Positions 48,006-59,246 of a stretch of DNA of 64,000 nucleotides are shown here, one piece after another. The DNA comes from Drechmeria coniospora (taxonomy: Eukaryota > Ascomycota > Sordariomycetes > Hypocreales > Ophiocordycipitaceae). Made by a program: the position numbers and the translations under genes. Numbering within the stretch: position 1 is the stretch's first letter; the number at the start of each line of letters is the position of its first letter. The stretch lies in assembly GCF_001625195.1 (NCBI RefSeq), contig NC_054391.1:7885157-7949156 (forward strand), read 5' to 3'. Under the pieces are notes generated by a model, which ran no database searches, was not told the origin of the DNA, and saw only the letters and a list, made by a program, of their open reading frames with translations.

Positions 48006-48589
48006 GGCAGGAGGTTGAATGAAAGGCGGTTACGACAAGAATAAGGGACACGGTCTGAGGCTAGCAAACAAGTGCTAGGAAGTTTTGGTTTGAAATGCAA
48101 TGATAGACGATGGGAGGTGAGGCTGTTGGACGATGGAACGAATTGTACAGTGACCAGTTTGCTTCGTTGACAACTGCAAATACATGTAGAGTAGGTGTAA
48201 GTAGTAGTTGGATGAGTAGTGGATAGTCAGTACCCACAACTCAGCTTTAGGCAATGCTCGAGGACGAATCGGTACCTAGCAGGCGACTGAAATACAGGTA
48301 CGGAGTACTTCGTTATCTGTACATGTACTGTACAGTATAGAGCAATTGCGCAAGTTCTTACAAGTACCCCAAAGAATACTTATGAACCATCAGCTTAGTC
48401 ATAGTGAAATTCCCGGGTCGGGTTAATCCGAAATCAATTCTTGGATTGAATGTACTGTAGTCACCAACGCATTTACTTACCGCTTGTCTGCACCGTTGAC
48501 AATCGACAGCACACACCAGGTAAATAAATTATTCTGGAGCTCCCACCTGTTCCAGCGTCGCCTTATTCTCTAATAAGCATTGGCACAGT
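48006..48589. promoter_or_regulatory. Shared divergent promoter of rpt5 and the uL10m gene
   Basis: 584 bp without a gene. It contains TACATGTA at 48181-48188 and TACATGTACTGTACA at 48320-48334, the palindrome type seen in the trl1 divergent promoter, plus CGGAGTAC at 48301-48308. No PACE-like proteasome box could be assigned with confidence. Confidence 0.5.
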
Positions 48590-49576
48590 ATGTTATGGCA
48601 GGTGGTTCATGCTGGAAAGCCCCCTTTGCGGCAGATGAGCCGGGATCATGTGGCTCGCGCATGCTCCTGGTCCATTACCAACAGCCGGAGCTTCTCAGCA
48701 ACCTCCTTGATTTATACCTCCGTCCTACCTTCCTCGACTGTGGCAGCCACGCAACCAATTGCTTACGCACAGCTAAATAATCCCATCGGCGCACGGCCCG
48801 TGGAAGAAAGGAAGAGTCAACTAATTCGGACCTACACCTCGCTCCTCCGGACCACTCCTCTAATGGTCTTTTTTCAGCACAGTAACCTTACGGCCGTAGA
48901 GTGGGCGGCAGTAAGGCGAGAACTGAGGAAAGCCATCGCCGTTGTGCCTCTGTCAACTTCATGCTCCAATACAGAGCCTTTGGAGCTCTGTCAGAGGGTA
49001 CAGCTGCAGGTTTTAAGAACAAATATGCTGGATGTTGCGTTGAGGATAGTCGAGTTTCATTGCCCCAAGGTAATGCGGGGTCTTGGGTCTACGGTCCACC
49101 CCCCCCAAGGTTTGATGATACACGACTTGTCGAGGGCTGCTTACGACGCTATTCGTACCGTCGATACTCTACCAAGCTCTGCCTACACACAGATTGAGCC
49201 ACTGATGACCGGACCGGTAGCCGCACTCGTAATGCCTGTTGTGTCACCCGCTCACTTGGCTGCAGCATTAAGCGTTCTTGCTCCAGTCCCTGGAAAGTTT
49301 CCGCCACCAACACGGACAACAACCCCAGGTTATTATGACCCGGCGTGCCAGAGTGGACTAGCAAAACTTGTTCTTATTGGAGGGCGGATTGAAGGCAAGA
49401 TCCTTGACCAGGTCGGGGTCAACTGGGTGGCTGGTATCAATGGGGGGTTGGGTGAGCTTTACAGTCGGCTTATTAATCTCCTCAAGGGCACTGGCCCAAG
49501 CGTTACGAGAGCTCTGGATTACAGGAGCCAGAATCTCTGGCTAACGTTAAATGGAAGACAATCACAGTTAGAATAA
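48590..49576 (+). CDS. Mitochondrial large-subunit ribosomal protein uL10m (MRPL11-like)
   Basis: 328 aa from ATG 48590; a later start (MSRDHVARACSW, ~48635) would also leave a basic, Ser/Arg-rich presequence suited to mitochondrial import. The body fits the fungal uL10m pattern: KSQLIRTYTSLLRTTPLMVFFQHSNLTAVEWAAVRREL, then LRTNMLDVALRIVEF, MIHDLSRAAYDA, the PLMTGPVAALVMP block, and LVLIGGRIEGKILDQVGV. uL10 forms the stalk base that carries bL12 and contacts translation factors. Assigned from the order of these blocks, not from a search. The insertion-like segment PKVMRGLGSTVHPPQGL could hide a small unspliced piece, but the frame is open throughout. Confidence 0.82.
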   Translation: MLWQVVHAGKPPLRQMSRDHVARACSWSITNSRSFSATSLIYTSVLPSSTVAATQPIAYAQLNNPIGARPVEERKSQLIRTYTSLLRTTPLMVFFQHSNLTAVEWAAVRRELRKAIAVVPLSTSCSNTEPLELCQRVQLQVLRTNMLDVALRIVEFHCPKVMRGLGSTVHPPQGLMIHDLSRAAYDAIRTVDTLPSSAYTQIEPLMTGPVAALVMPVVSPAHLAAALSVLAPVPGKFPPPTRTTTPGYYDPACQSGLAKLVLIGGRIEGKILDQVGVNWVAGINGGLGELYSRLINLLKGTGPSVTRALDYRSQNLWLTLNGRQSQLE

Positions 49577-49894
49577 GGCTAGATACATAATTAAGTACGG
49601 CTAAGTAAGTACATTAAGATTATTGAGCTTATTGCTACTTTTTGCAGTATGTAATAATAAGAAGAAAACATTCGCAATAATAGCAAATGATTTAATATAT
49701 GTTCTATAATAATTATATTATGCTAAATATATAAAAATAGTAGTTTTATAATCTACTAAGTGTATTGAAATAAATAATATTTTATTATAATACTTATTTG
49801 ATTTAGTAAGTAAAGTTACTATTAGACTAGTTAGGACTGTTTATTATACTTTATATATTTTTAAGAAATATTAAAGGGGGTATTATTATTTAAT
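49577..49894. other. uL10m 3' flank, AT-rich
   Basis: 318 bp. Composition falls to AT-rich within ~50 bp of the stop codon. No element ends were recognised before the B LTR. Confidence 0.5.
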
Positions 49895-50069
49895 TGTTAA
49901 TTAAGGAGTCACTAGGTAACTGCTCTAGGGCTCTCAATAATGTTTATTAAAAGACTTGAAGGAGGGAAAACTACTTAACAACTAGGGCTTCTAGTTGTAT
50001 GCGTTCCTCCTAGTGGGTCCCTTGGTTCCCTCCGTTCTCCTATATCGGGCTAAGCCCAATACTATAACA
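49895..50069 (+). repeat. Solo B-type LTR
   Basis: 175 bp with a 5 bp duplication TTAAT (49890-49894 and 50070-50074). A small 4 bp insertion near the left end (TGTTAATTAAGGAG versus TGTTACGGAG). Confidence 0.88.
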
Positions 50070-50074
50070 TTAAT

Positions 50075-50436
50075 AAGGATATAGTATATAGAGTAAGTAC
50101 TATATATTTAAGTACAGGACTAAATAGTAGTAGTACAGTAAATTAAAAGCTGAAGGAGCTCCCTAGCTATTACTTTTCTATTTACTAAATAATTAATATA
50201 AGCTAAGTATTAGTAAGAGCAATTTATTAGTAGATTAGCTTAGGTACTACTTAATAAAAAATAACAGAAATAAGCAAAGCAGCTATAGAGTAGAATAAGG
50301 AGCTTAAGTTATATAGCTCTCGAAAAACATAAATAATTATACTTTATATATCTATTAGAGGTAACTTATTATTTTTATATCCTTGTCTACTTTTTGTATT
50401 TATAGCTATATAATATTTATTTTTTACTATATACTT
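50075..50436. other. AT-rich spacer
   Basis: 362 bp, no gene or terminal repeat recognised. Confidence 0.5.
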
Positions 50437-50471
50437 TGTTATAATATTAGGCTTTGCCTAATAGAGCTATG
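50437..50471 (+). repeat. A-type LTR, left piece, split by gypsy B1
   Basis: Starts TGTTATAATATTAGG and breaks at GAGCTATG. It continues at 57887-58057 after B1. CTATG is the target duplication. Confidence 0.85.
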
Positions 50472-50642
50472 TGTTACGGAGTCGCTAGGCGACTGCTCTA
50501 GGACTCTTAATGATGTTTATTAAAAGACTTAAAGGAGGGAAAACTACCTAATAACTAGGGCTTTTAGTTGTGTGCGTTCCTCTTAGTAGGTCCCTTGGTT
50601 CCCTTTGTTCTCCTATATTAGGCTAAGCCCAATACTATAATA
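50472..50642 (-). repeat. 3' LTR of gypsy B1
   Basis: 171 bp; TGTTACGG start on the plus strand, decayed ATAATA end. Confidence 0.9.
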
Positions 50643-51191
50643 TACCGTCTCGCTCTATCCGTTTGAAGTAAAGTCTAGCTGTAGCTGTAGCTAAACCGCC
50701 CTTCCTAAGGCTGGTTTTCCTAATCCGTAGCTCCCTTAATTTTTTTTTTTTCGGGTATTTATCGGGTACTTAGCGTACGTAGTCTCCTCCCCGTATTGTC
50801 CCTTATTTAGGGTTTACTAGTTACCCGGGGTAATTAATTCTATTCTGTTCCGTCCCCTCCTCGGGTGTTTACCGGGTACTCGCCGGGTGCCTAAGGCGCC
50901 TAGCGTTACCTTGCTTTTCCCCCTTACTACTCCCTCTATATTACCTTTTCCGTTCCCGTTCTGTTGTACTTTTTGTTCCTCTTTCCTTTAACTATTATAC
51001 CTACTTGTTTTTTAGCTTTTTACCGTACGATTGTTATTAACTCCTTTACTGCCTTCTGTTGTACTTACTCCCCTATTGCTATTATTCCTCCCCCGTAAGG
51101 TAGGTTGCTACTTCCTCGTCGGGGCCGTTCCGTATATCCTTTGGGCCGTTGGCTGATAAGCTAGTAACGATAGGAACTATTAATTCTACTT

Positions 51192-51700
51192 TTGCTGCTA
51201 TTGCTCCTCCCTTGTAGAGGACTTATTTACCTTTTTGTTACTACTGCTATTGCTATTATATTTACTGCTATAGGTACTCCTCCCCCCCCTTCCGGATGCA
51301 GTTTGGGCCCTCGTTATGGCTACTATACCGATAAGTCGGACCGCCATTACGCTTTAGGCGAATACCTAGTAGAGGGTAACTCCTCTAATAAGGAGTTTGT
51401 ACCTCCGGAGGAGGTGCATAAAATATACCTCCCTTGCGTTAATCGCCTCGTTACTAGCGGCCGTAACGACTGCATACTGGGCCGTAGTGCTAGCTGCTAT
51501 ACGTACGCGCATACGTACGCTAAATGCGTTTAGGTACTGTATTTATTTACTGCGCGCCCTTAACTGCATTGCGCCCTATGCGACCTTTGTACTTACGCCT
51601 AGTGCAACGTCTATATCCTAGTCGAGGCCCGCCCTAAGGTTAGGGCCGTACCGGGCGCTTGCGCTGTCCTATCGCCTAAGTTTCTGGCCCTGGGCTGGGT
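51192..51700 (+). pseudogene. Antisense ORF of gypsy B1, best-preserved copy
   Basis: Open for 113 codons (51192-51533; no strong upstream start seen), then a TAG that may be a decayed CAG or TGG, with homology to element A continuing in the same frame to ~51700. Blocks: hydrophobic N-terminus, TPPPPSG, GYYTDKSDRHYALGEYLV, KEFVPPEEVHKIYLPC, then a Cys-rich part (NDC, SASCYTY, AKC). It lies between integrase and 3' LTR, on the strand opposite pol, like the relics in A (6034-6450) and B2 (41545-41740). No family recognised; it may bind metal or nucleic acid through its Cys residues, which is speculation. Confidence 0.45.
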
Positions 51701-52399
51701 TTAGGCTTGCACCCTAGCTCTAGCCGAGATAGAGCCTGCTCTTATATGCCCTGCCTATACCCTTGCCCTTATGCCGGGTGTTATCTCTCCCCCTACTACT
51801 ACCGACAATAACGATAACCCGAACCGTACCCTTATCCTTGCCGCTAATGCCTTAACCCCGACTTAAGCGGGTAGCCGTTCCGGCGCTATACCGAGTATAT
51901 AGCTCGGCGTATTTGCCTAGGGCGTAGCTCGGGCCCTAACGGGCATCCAGAGTAACGTGCGCAGCCTTGCCCGCCGTTAGTAGGCGTAGGAGGGCGTTAG
52001 TACTAAGTTAGTAGCTACTTTGGCCGAGATATACTGTAATATCTGTAAGTTGCGTAAGTCTTACGCTAGTAGTTTACCCTTAGTGCGCTATCCTACCCCC
52101 TTTACTCCCTGTATTGCCCGTAATTGCAGTAGGTTGCGCTTGTCCTGCGTAGCTAATGTAACTCCGTTGCGCTGCCCTATTGCCTTTACCCCTTATATTG
52201 CCTAAGTTGCCTGGCGCCTTCGTTTTATACCTCCGCCCCTGCCCCCCTTGGTTACGTCCTACCCCCGCCCGAGTACTATAACGAATAGTTTCGAGACCCT
52301 CCCTAAGGAGGATACCGAGGAGGATAAGAGCAAGAAGGATATAGAGACTAATAAGTTTAAGTAGTACGGCTAGTATATATCTATAGTAGTAGTATTAGG

Positions 52400-55300
52400 T
52401 CGGGCCCTTATTGGGGGCACTTTAGGGTTAATTTTTTCCTTTAGTATAGTTAAAATTTTACGTTTCGTTTTGCAGCTTACTTACGCTCTACCGTTTGTAT
52501 AGGGATCTCCCTATTACTATATAAATTCCTTTAGGGCTTCCGTTTGTACTAAAGCCTCTATTAGTTCCTAGGTTAGTTATTTATAACCTAGCTATTTTAT
52601 AAGGGTATTGCATTATTCCCCTTAGCCTTAGGCCCCCCTTATAGTAAGGATATATTTAACTTAGTATTCCTCTTATAAGGTACCGTCCTTATCTTAGACT
52701 AGTAGTAGGTCTGGCTCTAAATCCTATACTACCTAACTAGGTAAGGGGTCGTTTACTGCCCTTTCGATAAGGTCTATATAAAAGGTAGGGTATAAGCCCT
52801 AAGGAATATTTAGTATTACTATAAGTAGTATTAGTACTACTAGTACTATAAACTTAAAAGTAACTTAGTTTAGCTTTCTATATAACCTATTGGTTTTAAT
52901 ATATCTAAGGCTAAGCTAGACCTTATTGCCTACTTAGAACTTTTCTACTAAGCGACCTAAAGCTACTACCGACTTATATAAGCGTTATTGTATAAAGGTA
53001 ATAGCTGCTTGTATAATTTCTATTCCTTCCCTTAGGTGTTATAGGAAAGTAATAGCCCTCCCTTTTGGTATTATTATGCTTACTTAGTTGTCCTTTACCC
53101 TTGGTATTGTACCGATTTTATAGCCTAATAATAGCTTGTTTGGGCTAACTCTTATAACTAAAGACTCCCTATTATTTAGGGCTAGCTAGTAGGCGGCTAG
53201 GTAGGCCGGCTAGTCGAACTGCTTAAACGAGATTAGGATCCTTAGGGTAGCTTAAATTTCCTAATTTACCCTTTTAGTACCCCTATCCGTCTAGGGGTAG
53301 TATAAAGTTAATAGGAGTTACTCTATATTAATAAGGGAGTATAGGGATATCTAGAACTTATTAAGCTAGTCTAATCCCCGATTTATTATAATTTGGGCGG
53401 GAAAACCCCTAAATTACTACTAATAGGTCTTAAACCGTTCCGTATAAGCCTTTGCGCTTATTATAGTTATTGCCTTAAGTTAAATAAATTTAGAGAGGCG
53501 GTTTATAATAACTATTAAGAATTAGGGGTCCTTATCGTTCTATACTAGTAGGTTAGTTATAAAGTCGATTAATATTTACTTTTAGTAACGGTTTGGCGGG
53601 GGGATTAGCTATAGGAGTCCCTATCTCTATAGATAGCTCTTATGGCTTTAGTAGTAGTAGTAATTCTAAATATACCATACTACGTCCTGTAATATACTAT
53701 CCTAGTAGAAGTCCCGCTAAAGTATATAGAATGTTCCGTTACGACTAGGGTAGCCTAATATAGGTAATTTATATACCTATTGTATTATTTGCATTATTAA
53801 TAGTTCCTAGGTAGGTACCTATAGGCGTCCCCTATAGTATATTGCGCTATAGGTATTAATAGTACAATTAGCCGTTTGTTCTTTTATCTTTACTTCTACC
53901 GGGAATTTCCGTACGCTTATTACTACTGCTTATCGTTAAGCTTTATATATTATATTATTTTGTAACGCTTAGTCCTATAATTTTTATAGGTAGAGTTCTA
54001 AGAAGAGTAGTCGGCCGGCTAGCGTATCCTATAGAAATAGTATCTCCCTCCCTATTGGTCCCTGTACTGCTAGGAGTAGTCCCTATACTACTAAGAGCAG
54101 TTAGGATATATTAATAGCTTCCTATCCCCCTTCCGTCTCTAGACGGGCCCGATTTGCCCCCGTATTTATAGCTATTGTATCTTAGGTACTTAGTACTTTG
54201 CAGCCGGCCTGGGCCCGGTTTGTCCCTATACTTACCCGATCTATGCCCGTATTTATAATTACTATATTCTAGGTATCCTGGGCGTTAGGACCTTCTTACG
54301 TAGGTTGGCCTTTAGGCGCCTTCTATAGTATAGAGATTAATACCGGCTAAAGTATTTATCCTAGGCGTAGTGCGTCCTTCTTATCTTATTCCTAATGCAA
54401 GAGCGCATTTGGCCGTTATGCTTATAAGCTTAGTCTGTACTATAGTAAGTAATTAAAGTTTATAAGGACTTCCGCCTATTGTACCTATCGTTCCGATATT
54501 TCCTGCAGTTTAGTAAAGTATTTAAGGTTCTTATAGTCCGTTAGAATAGTAAATAGTTCTATAACGCCTTATAGGTCTACCGACTATACCTTAAGATAGC
54601 TAATAACTGCTAGGAGTTCCTTATTGTAGATTGTATAATTCCTTTCTGCTAGTATAAGTTTGGCTAAGTAGTAGGCTACTAGTTGTAGGACCCCCTTACT
54701 ATTAATTTGCAAGAGGTATCCGCTTAGTACCTTACCTAAGTAATTAGTCTTAATAAGAGTCTTCCTATCTAGGTCCTATTATATTAGGATTAGGTATAAT
54801 AAAAAGGTATACTTAAGGGATTAGAAGGCTATATTTTCTTTAGGTCCCTAGTAAAATAGTATACCCCTCCCTATAAGGGCTATAAGTAGTTCTATAAGGC
54901 TTATAAAATTAGGAATAAATTTACAGTAGAAGTTTATAAAGCCTAGGAAGCTCCTAATCCCCCTTACCTTAGTAGGTAGTTACTATTCTTAAATTATAGC
55001 AATTTTCGCTAGGTTAGGCCTAACCTTAATGCCTGCTTGGATAATAAACCTAAGGTATTTAACTTCTATTATTGCAAATGCATACTTATTGAGATTTAGG
55101 TAAAGACTAGCTGCCTGGAGCCGCTTAAGGATTTCCCTAACCTTAGTAATATAGTCGGCCTTTAATCTAGAGGTATAGATTAGGATATTGTCTAGATAGG
55201 CTATAACCTACTCCCCTAATTTATCTTGCAATACCCTATTAATATATCTCTAGAATAAAGCTAGTACTTTAGTTAGGCCGAAGGGATAGACTAACTATTT

Positions 55301-57650
55301 AAATAGACCAAATTATATACGGAATACCGTAAGTAGTTTATCTCCTAGCGCTATACGTAACTTATAGAATACTACTTATACGTTTAGTTTAGTAAACTAG
55401 CGTACCCCTAAGAGTAAGCGGAGCGTTTCTTTAACTAGCGGAAGTAGGTAACGGTCCTATTATATAATCTTATTTAGGGCCCGGTAGTCTATATATAGCC
55501 TCTATCCTTTGTTTTCTTTCTTAGTAAGTAGTATTAGTACTACTACTACTAACGAACTTACCTGTATCTATCCCTTATTTAGTAGGTCTATAATTTACTT
55601 ACGGACTTTAAGTAGTTAGTCTTATAGTATATTGTATAGTAGACCCTAGGGTAGCTATAGCGTTTCTCCCTTATCGTTTTGTTATAGTTGGATATAGTAG
55701 TCTTAGGAGCCCCGGTATAGTAGTAGGCCTAAGGCCTATTCCTTATCGAAAAGGTTAGCGTAGTCCTAGAGGGCTGCCGGAAGAGTAGGTAGGGCTATTG
55801 TTATTATATTTATACTTCCGGGTACTTATAGCGCTATTTCTTATAGTTTTATTACTATTTCTCGTAAGCTTATTATTATTAGTACTCCCTATTGTTTCCG
55901 TAAAAAGGTTTATACTAGCATAAGGTATACCTCCTGGGATCCGTTAGGAGGGCGGATATTATTTGCTTATACAATTTGGTTACCTACCGCTTTAATTGTA
56001 AGAGTCCGATCTATTACGTTTAGGGTTACCTATCGGTATTCTATCTATAGTAGGCCTAGTATAGCGTCTCGACTTAGGCCTAGAATAACGTATAGTAGTA
56101 CTAGGCTCTCCTAGCTATCTATATCAATTATTATACGGACTATATTAGTTATTGTAAGGTAGGTAAGGGTATTACCTATATTCCGCCGAAATATTGTAAT
56201 AGCCGTTTGGAGTAGCCGTTTTGTTAGGAGAGGGATAAGCTTAAGTTATAGGCATTAGGCTATCCTTTCGCTAATAGCCCTATAGTAGTTACAGCTACTA
56301 TTGATTTAAATATTAAGGAACCTTATAGAATTTATAAGTATAATAATAAGGAAGGATAGTCTATCTATCCTTAGTATAATCTTTTTAAACTTAGTCTCCT
56401 AATTCCCCTAGTTCCTTATAGTCCGCTTACCTACAAACCCTTAGTACCTTTAAGTAAGACTTAGCTTAGAGGTACCTTATTTCCCTCCTCTTCCTTAGTC
56501 TCTAATTCCTTATAAATATATTCTTCCCTTTAAGCAGCCTAAATACTTATCCCTAGGGTATATAGGATTACGGCTTATTATAGGTATTATTAGATATAGT
56601 AGCCTCCCTCCCTATAGCGGATATATATACCGGCCGCCCTATGCCTATCTCTCTCTTCCCGTATAATCTATTTCGCCCGCTATTAGGGCCCGCCTTAGCC
56701 TTAGTTCGTTTTCGTTATCGGTCTAGTCGTAGCCGCCTTAGGCCCGGCCGTAGCCCTAGAGCCTACCGTATTAACCCCTAATATTAGGGTATTACTGTCC
56801 TTATTGGGTCGGGGGGTCGCCCTAGCCGTCCCCTAGCCGGGCCCGCCCTAGTCCCTAATTTTATCCTTTATGCATTGCAATTCTATTTCGGATGCAATTT
56901 GTTTATATACGTTAACCGCCTTATTATAGTCGTCCATTATAGTCCCCCGCTAAAGGATATAGTCCCTTATTCTTTTAGTTAGCCTAATACGGAGCTTTAT
57001 AAGTTTTACCTCGCTAGGCTAATATATCCCTCCTGCTAGTATAAGCTTCTCTTCAAAGCGTATAAGGAACGCTAGGAATAACTCTAACATCCCTTACCTA
57101 ATGTCCTTTAGTTCAATAACCATTAGTTACTAGCGGTAAGGGTTACTGTAAGCCGATTCGAGGTACGTTAAGAATTAGAACGGGTTGTAACTAATACGGA
57201 AGCCTTCTTTAAAGTACGTTATAACTTATTGCTGGACTTTAGCCGAGAGGTTTTACTAAACGAAGATCTATTAGTCCTAGGCGGACCCGATAAAGTCCTT
57301 ATCTACTCGGAGCTTACGGTCTATATAGAACTTCTAGGCTATAAAGGTACCCTTATTACCGTTATACGGGTCCCCGACCGGAATCGGTTTACGTTTAATA
57401 CGGGCCCGTAGTATGCCCGACTCGTCCCCGGTCCGCTCCTGCTAGGGGTCGATTGTTAAGGTATCCATTGGCTGGGCCAACGAATGCCCTAGGTCCTACT
57501 GTACCTATTGCTACCTATTCTTCTATAGAGCTAAGATTTATATAGAGTACGTTTCTATTTAGGCGTACATTCGGCTAAACTCCGTATAGACTTTTGCTAT
57601 AAAGTCCTCTATAACTTACTAGAGGTTAATTTCTTTGGGCTTCCCCTTAT
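52400..57650 (-). pseudogene. Gypsy B1 gag-pol relic
   Basis: Minus strand. Gag occupies ~56.4-57.6 kb; its capsid-like region is recognisable by comparison with B2, e.g. segments reading SEVKLIKLRIRLTKRI. RT YLDN is at ~55.19 kb, with RNase H near 54.5 kb and integrase further left. Stops are frequent although decay is milder than in B2. Short plus-strand ORFs here (e.g. 57229-57411) are shadows. Confidence 0.7.
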
Positions 57651-57715
57651 CTATTTTAACTTACGATAGTTAGGCTTTTCCTTCCTCCTAACCGGTATAA
57701 GTAAAGTGTTTTAAA

Positions 57716-57886
57716 TATTACAGAGTTGCTAGGCAACTGCTCTAGGACTCTTAATAATATTTATTAAAAGACTTAAAGGAGGGAAAACTACTTAACAACT
57801 AGGGCTTCTAGTTATATGCGTTCCTCCTAGTAGGTCCCTTGGTTCCCTTCGTTCTCCTATATCGGGCTAAGCCCGATACCATAACA
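57716..57886 (-). repeat. 5' LTR of gypsy B1
   Basis: 171 bp, ending GATACCATAACA. Better preserved than its partner in the CA/TA positions. Confidence 0.9.
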
Positions 57887-57891
57887 CTATG

Positions 57892-58057
57892 TCCTAGGAT
57901 AGAGTTACGTACTACCGTACGTAACTCGTATCCTATAACTAAGCAGGCATTGGAGTATAAGTACTCCAATACCTAGTACCTCGAGTTAGTGTTCCGTAGA
58001 TTTCTTAATAACTATTTCCGACCACTAGATACTAGTAGTACTAGTAACTCCATAATA
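57892..58057 (+). repeat. A-type LTR, right piece
   Basis: Continues 50437-50471 after one copy of CTATG. The least decayed A LTR in the window (keeps GTACGTAACTCGTATCC and GGAGTATAAGTACTCC). Confidence 0.85.
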
Positions 58058-58857
58058 GTACGGATGCTATACTATACTATAAGTATTAATAAGTATACTA
58101 AGTTAACTAATAGTATATAATATATTACTTTTCCGAACTACGACTTAGAGCGATATACGGTAGTACTACTACTAAGTTACTATTATAGTATAACCTATAT
58201 ATATATTAGCTAATTGATTACTAAAGCTAATTAATTAAAACGATAACTACTACTCTTCTAATTACTACTAGTACTTACTAGCCTATAATACTATTATAGG
58301 CCGGACTACCTAATTATTATATAATGGAATTAACTAACTTAATAACTAAGATAAGCTATCTAACCTTATAACGGAAGTAGTTCCAACTATATTATAGTTT
58401 TAGCTATTAAGCTATAATATAATAGAGCCTTTAATCTATAATAGAATCTCTAATTAAGTATTACGGGGTCGCTAGGGGACTGCTCTAGGACTCTCAATAA
58501 TGTTTATCAAAAGACTTAAAGGAGGGAAAACTACTTAGCAACTAGGGCTTCTAGTTGTATGCGTACTTCCTAGTAGGTCCCTTGGTTCCTTCCGTTCTTA
58601 TATATCGGGCTAAGTCCGATACCATAATATTAAGCCGTTATTAGGAATTATTCTATAGATATTAATAGCTGCTCTTTTCCTATACTATAGCTAGAAGAAA
58701 TAATTGTATTTGTTTATATAATTTGGTACTACTAATTATATACTCTTACCTAGTTACTAACTAGTACCCCTTATTACTATTACTAATAGTATAATTAATT
58801 AACTAGTCTGTATAATATACTTTTATTATCCTATCCTCTTATGTATTAATTGCAAGA
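58058..58857 (+). repeat. C-type (copia) LTR fragment with a nested B solo LTR
   Basis: Matches the copia C LTR from its GATGCTATACTATG block to the ATTGCAAGA end; the first ~80 bp are missing, cut by the A-type LTR. The middle part is diverged. Confidence 0.65.
58459..58629 (+). repeat. Solo B-type LTR inside the C-type LTR
   Basis: 171 bp with a 5 bp duplication TTAAG (58454-58458 and 58630-58634). Confidence 0.88.
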
Positions 58858-58942
58858 GTACTACTTACTATAATTCTAGGAAATCTACTTAACTATAGTA
58901 TATAGCTACTAAGATAATAAGTACTACTTATTATAAATACTA

Positions 58943-59246
58943 TATTATAATATTAGGCTTTGCCTAATAGAGCTATGTCTTAGGATAGGGTTACGCACTA
59001 CTGTATGTAACTCTATACTCTATAACTAAGTAGGTATTAGAGTATAAGTACTCTAATACCTAGTACTTAGGTTAGTATTCTATAGATTTCTTAATAACTA
59101 TTTCCAACTACTAGATACTAGTAGTACTAGTAACTCTATAATATTTAAGAAATCTCCCTTTATTACAGTAAGCAGTAGGCTATAGACTATTAAACAATAG
59201 ATTAATAGGATAATAATATACTACCTAGTAAATAAAATACTACCGT
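58943..59246 (+). mobile_element. 5' end of a plus-strand gypsy A copy (LTR plus ~100 bp), truncated
   Basis: LTR 58943-59143, then TTTAAGAAATCTCCC and further internal A sequence to ~59243, the inverse of 19800-19900. It is cut abruptly where the minus-strand LINE begins. Confidence 0.75.

Larger units (their letters stand above)
50472..57886 (-). mobile_element. Ty3/gypsy element 'B' copy B1, complete with TSD
   Basis: 171 bp LTRs 50472-50642 and 57716-57886. A 5 bp duplication CTATG (50467-50471 and 57887-57891) reconnects an A-type LTR perfectly across the insertion. Length 7415 bp. Pol on the minus strand (RT box AYLDNIL at ~55180-55204 reversed), so the right LTR is the 5' LTR. Less decayed than B2, especially 50.64-52.4 kb and the right LTR. 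Confidence 0.92.

Noticed and set aside
57229..57411. Plus-strand 60-codon ORF in B1
   Set aside because: Lies over the gag coding region read on the other strand. No counterpart recognisable in the B2 copy.
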